A DNA stretch of 64,000 nucleotides from Pycnococcus provasolii (taxonomy: Eukaryota > Chlorophyta > Pseudoscourfieldiophyceae > Pseudoscourfieldiales > Pycnococcaceae), in NCBI GenBank assembly GCA_938743325.2, contig OW568903.1, positions 237,353-301,352 on the forward strand, read 5' to 3'. The stretch's first letter is position 1. Each line of letters starts with the position of its first letter. The notes under the pieces are model-generated. The model saw only the letters and a list, made by a program, of their open reading frames with translations. It searched no databases and was not told the DNA's origin. Made by a program: the position numbers and the translations under genes. Shown here one piece after another: positions 63,127-64,000 of this stretch.

Positions 63127-63778
63127 GATACCTTTACAGGAGCCAAGGAATTGCAAGGCTGTTTTTCTATAGTGGGAGACGCCCCTTTGCAATTAAATAA
63201 ATCATTTTTTTGTAAGGGGGACCCCCCGACCTTCCTGGGACTTTTTTTTCTCGACCAAAAAGGTCGAGAGGCCAAAAGTATACCCTCCCTTGAACGGTTT
63301 TTTTTGGTCGAGCTCCTGCTCGGTTAATTCGTATTTTCAATTAATAATTCGCTTGTATGGGAGATTAAGGTGGCAAAATTGATTATTAAGCCACTGAAAT
63401 GCCAGCGTACTAGCACTTTCCGGAGGCGGTTTGGTCGAAGAATGCAATTAAAAAGTATTTTATATTTGGTGAAAGGTGTGTATTAGGCTGGCAAGGCTGG
63501 CGGATGGTTATAAAATGCCTGCCAGGATTGCATTCACAAAATGAACGGTGTATACCCTAACACTCCCTTCCCTCTGCCGACCATTTTGGTCGAGCCCGAC
63601 CATTTTGGTAGAGCCCGACCAAAATGGTCGACAAAATTTTTGGGTGCGGTATTGCGAAAACAAAGTGCCTGCGTTACTCCCCCCATCTGACTGGTTATGC
63701 CCATGCAAAAAAAACGCCATTGATTTTTTACCGACCATTTTGGTCCAGCCCGACCAAAATGGGTGGGGCTTTTTTTTT
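63127..63778. other. spacer between two telomeric arrays with GACCAAAATGGTC palindromes
   Basis: Unique sequence with palindromic GACCATTTTGGTC/GACCAAAATGGTC boxes at 63581-63638 and 63731-63761, plus GGTCGAG boxes at 63253-63311. No gene was recognised. Confidence 0.7.
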
Positions 63779-64000
63779 GGGTTAGGGTTAGGGTTAGGGT
63801 TAGGGTTAGGGTTAGGGTTAGGGTTAGGGTTAGGGTTAGGGTTAGGGTTAGGGTTAGGGTTAGGGTTAGGGTTAGGGTTAGGGTTAGGGTTAGGGTTAGG
63901 GTTAGGGTTAGGGTTAGGGTTAGGGTTAGGGTTAGGGTTAGGGTTAGGGTTAGGGTTAGGGTTAGGGTTAGGGTTAGGGTTAGGGTTAGGGTTAGGGTTA
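63779..64000 (+). repeat. terminal TTAGGG telomere array
   Basis: About 37 perfect TTAGGG repeats run to the end of the window, with the G-rich strand 5'->3' outward. The end of the window therefore probably coincides with the chromosome end. Confidence 0.95.

Noticed and set aside
62634-63327. Frames through the internal TTAGGG array (LGLGLG and PNPNPN)
   Set aside because: Translations of the telomere repeat itself.

Overview
This window is the right-hand end of a linear eukaryotic chromosome. It ends in a pure TTAGGG array (63779-64000) with the G-rich strand running 5'->3' towards the end, as at a real telomere. The genes are typical of a small, gene-dense protist or microalgal genome: long uninterrupted reading frames, intergenic spaces mostly of 100-600 bp, almost no introns, and many low-complexity acidic, poly-Ala, poly-Gln or poly-Thr tracts. 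Three features help with placement. (1) About 15 genes have TGTAA within or shortly after the stop codon, the polyadenylation signal known from green algae. (2) The telomere unit is TTAGGG rather than the plant TTTAGGG. (3) There are AP2-domain, phage-integrase-repeat and AAYPEG-type ankyrin proteins, and an RRRALLQ motif in a secreted or membrane protein. I favour a compact-genome green alga (prasinophyte-like), but a stramenopile or other alga cannot be excluded from sequence alone. MNS1 and MOK homologues imply the capacity, or ancestry, for cilia.

Layout. 0-10 kb: SEC14-like lipid transfer protein, small membrane protein, a 1.8 kb repeat-rich gap, MNS1 (ciliary), a YEATS/GAS41-EBP2 divergent pair, CDKAL1 tRNA methylthiotransferase. 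10-20 kb: MYND protein, a potentially myristoylated GAF-thioredoxin protein, a seven-repeat INT_rpt protein, and a Thr-rich surface protein. 20-32 kb: aldo/keto reductase, unknown helical protein, zinc-ribbon/ankyrin protein, TMEM245/AI-2E permease-like protein, coiled-coil protein, ankyrin protein with an exact 105-bp repeat, and a tandem-domain protein. 32.5-34.1 kb: a gene-free stretch with two foldback (MITE-like) elements. 34-44 kb: Arg-rich probable cytoskeletal protein with one candidate intron, a J-domain/TPR/GT60 fusion, a cytochrome P450, an AP2 regulator, and a Ty3/gypsy integrase remnant. 45-60.6 kb: KH-domain RNA-binding protein, AP-3 mu subunit, an uncertain two-frame locus, an SLC12 cotransporter, a giant repetitive type II membrane protein, and the MOK kinase. 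60.6-64 kb: subtelomere with palindromes, one small coiled-coil ORF, a 116-bp direct repeat, an internal TTAGGG array, a unique spacer and the terminal array.

The genes are not an operon-like pathway; most are housekeeping or signalling genes in head-to-head or tail-to-tail pairs. Short telomere-like (CCCTAA/TTAGGG) clusters sit in many of the intergenic promoter regions, far from the telomere, which suggests telo-box regulatory elements. The most novel products are the J/TPR/GT60 fusion and the acylated helical-bundle/GAF/thioredoxin protein. Start codons given are the first plausible ATG; upstream non-ATG extensions of open frames were discarded.
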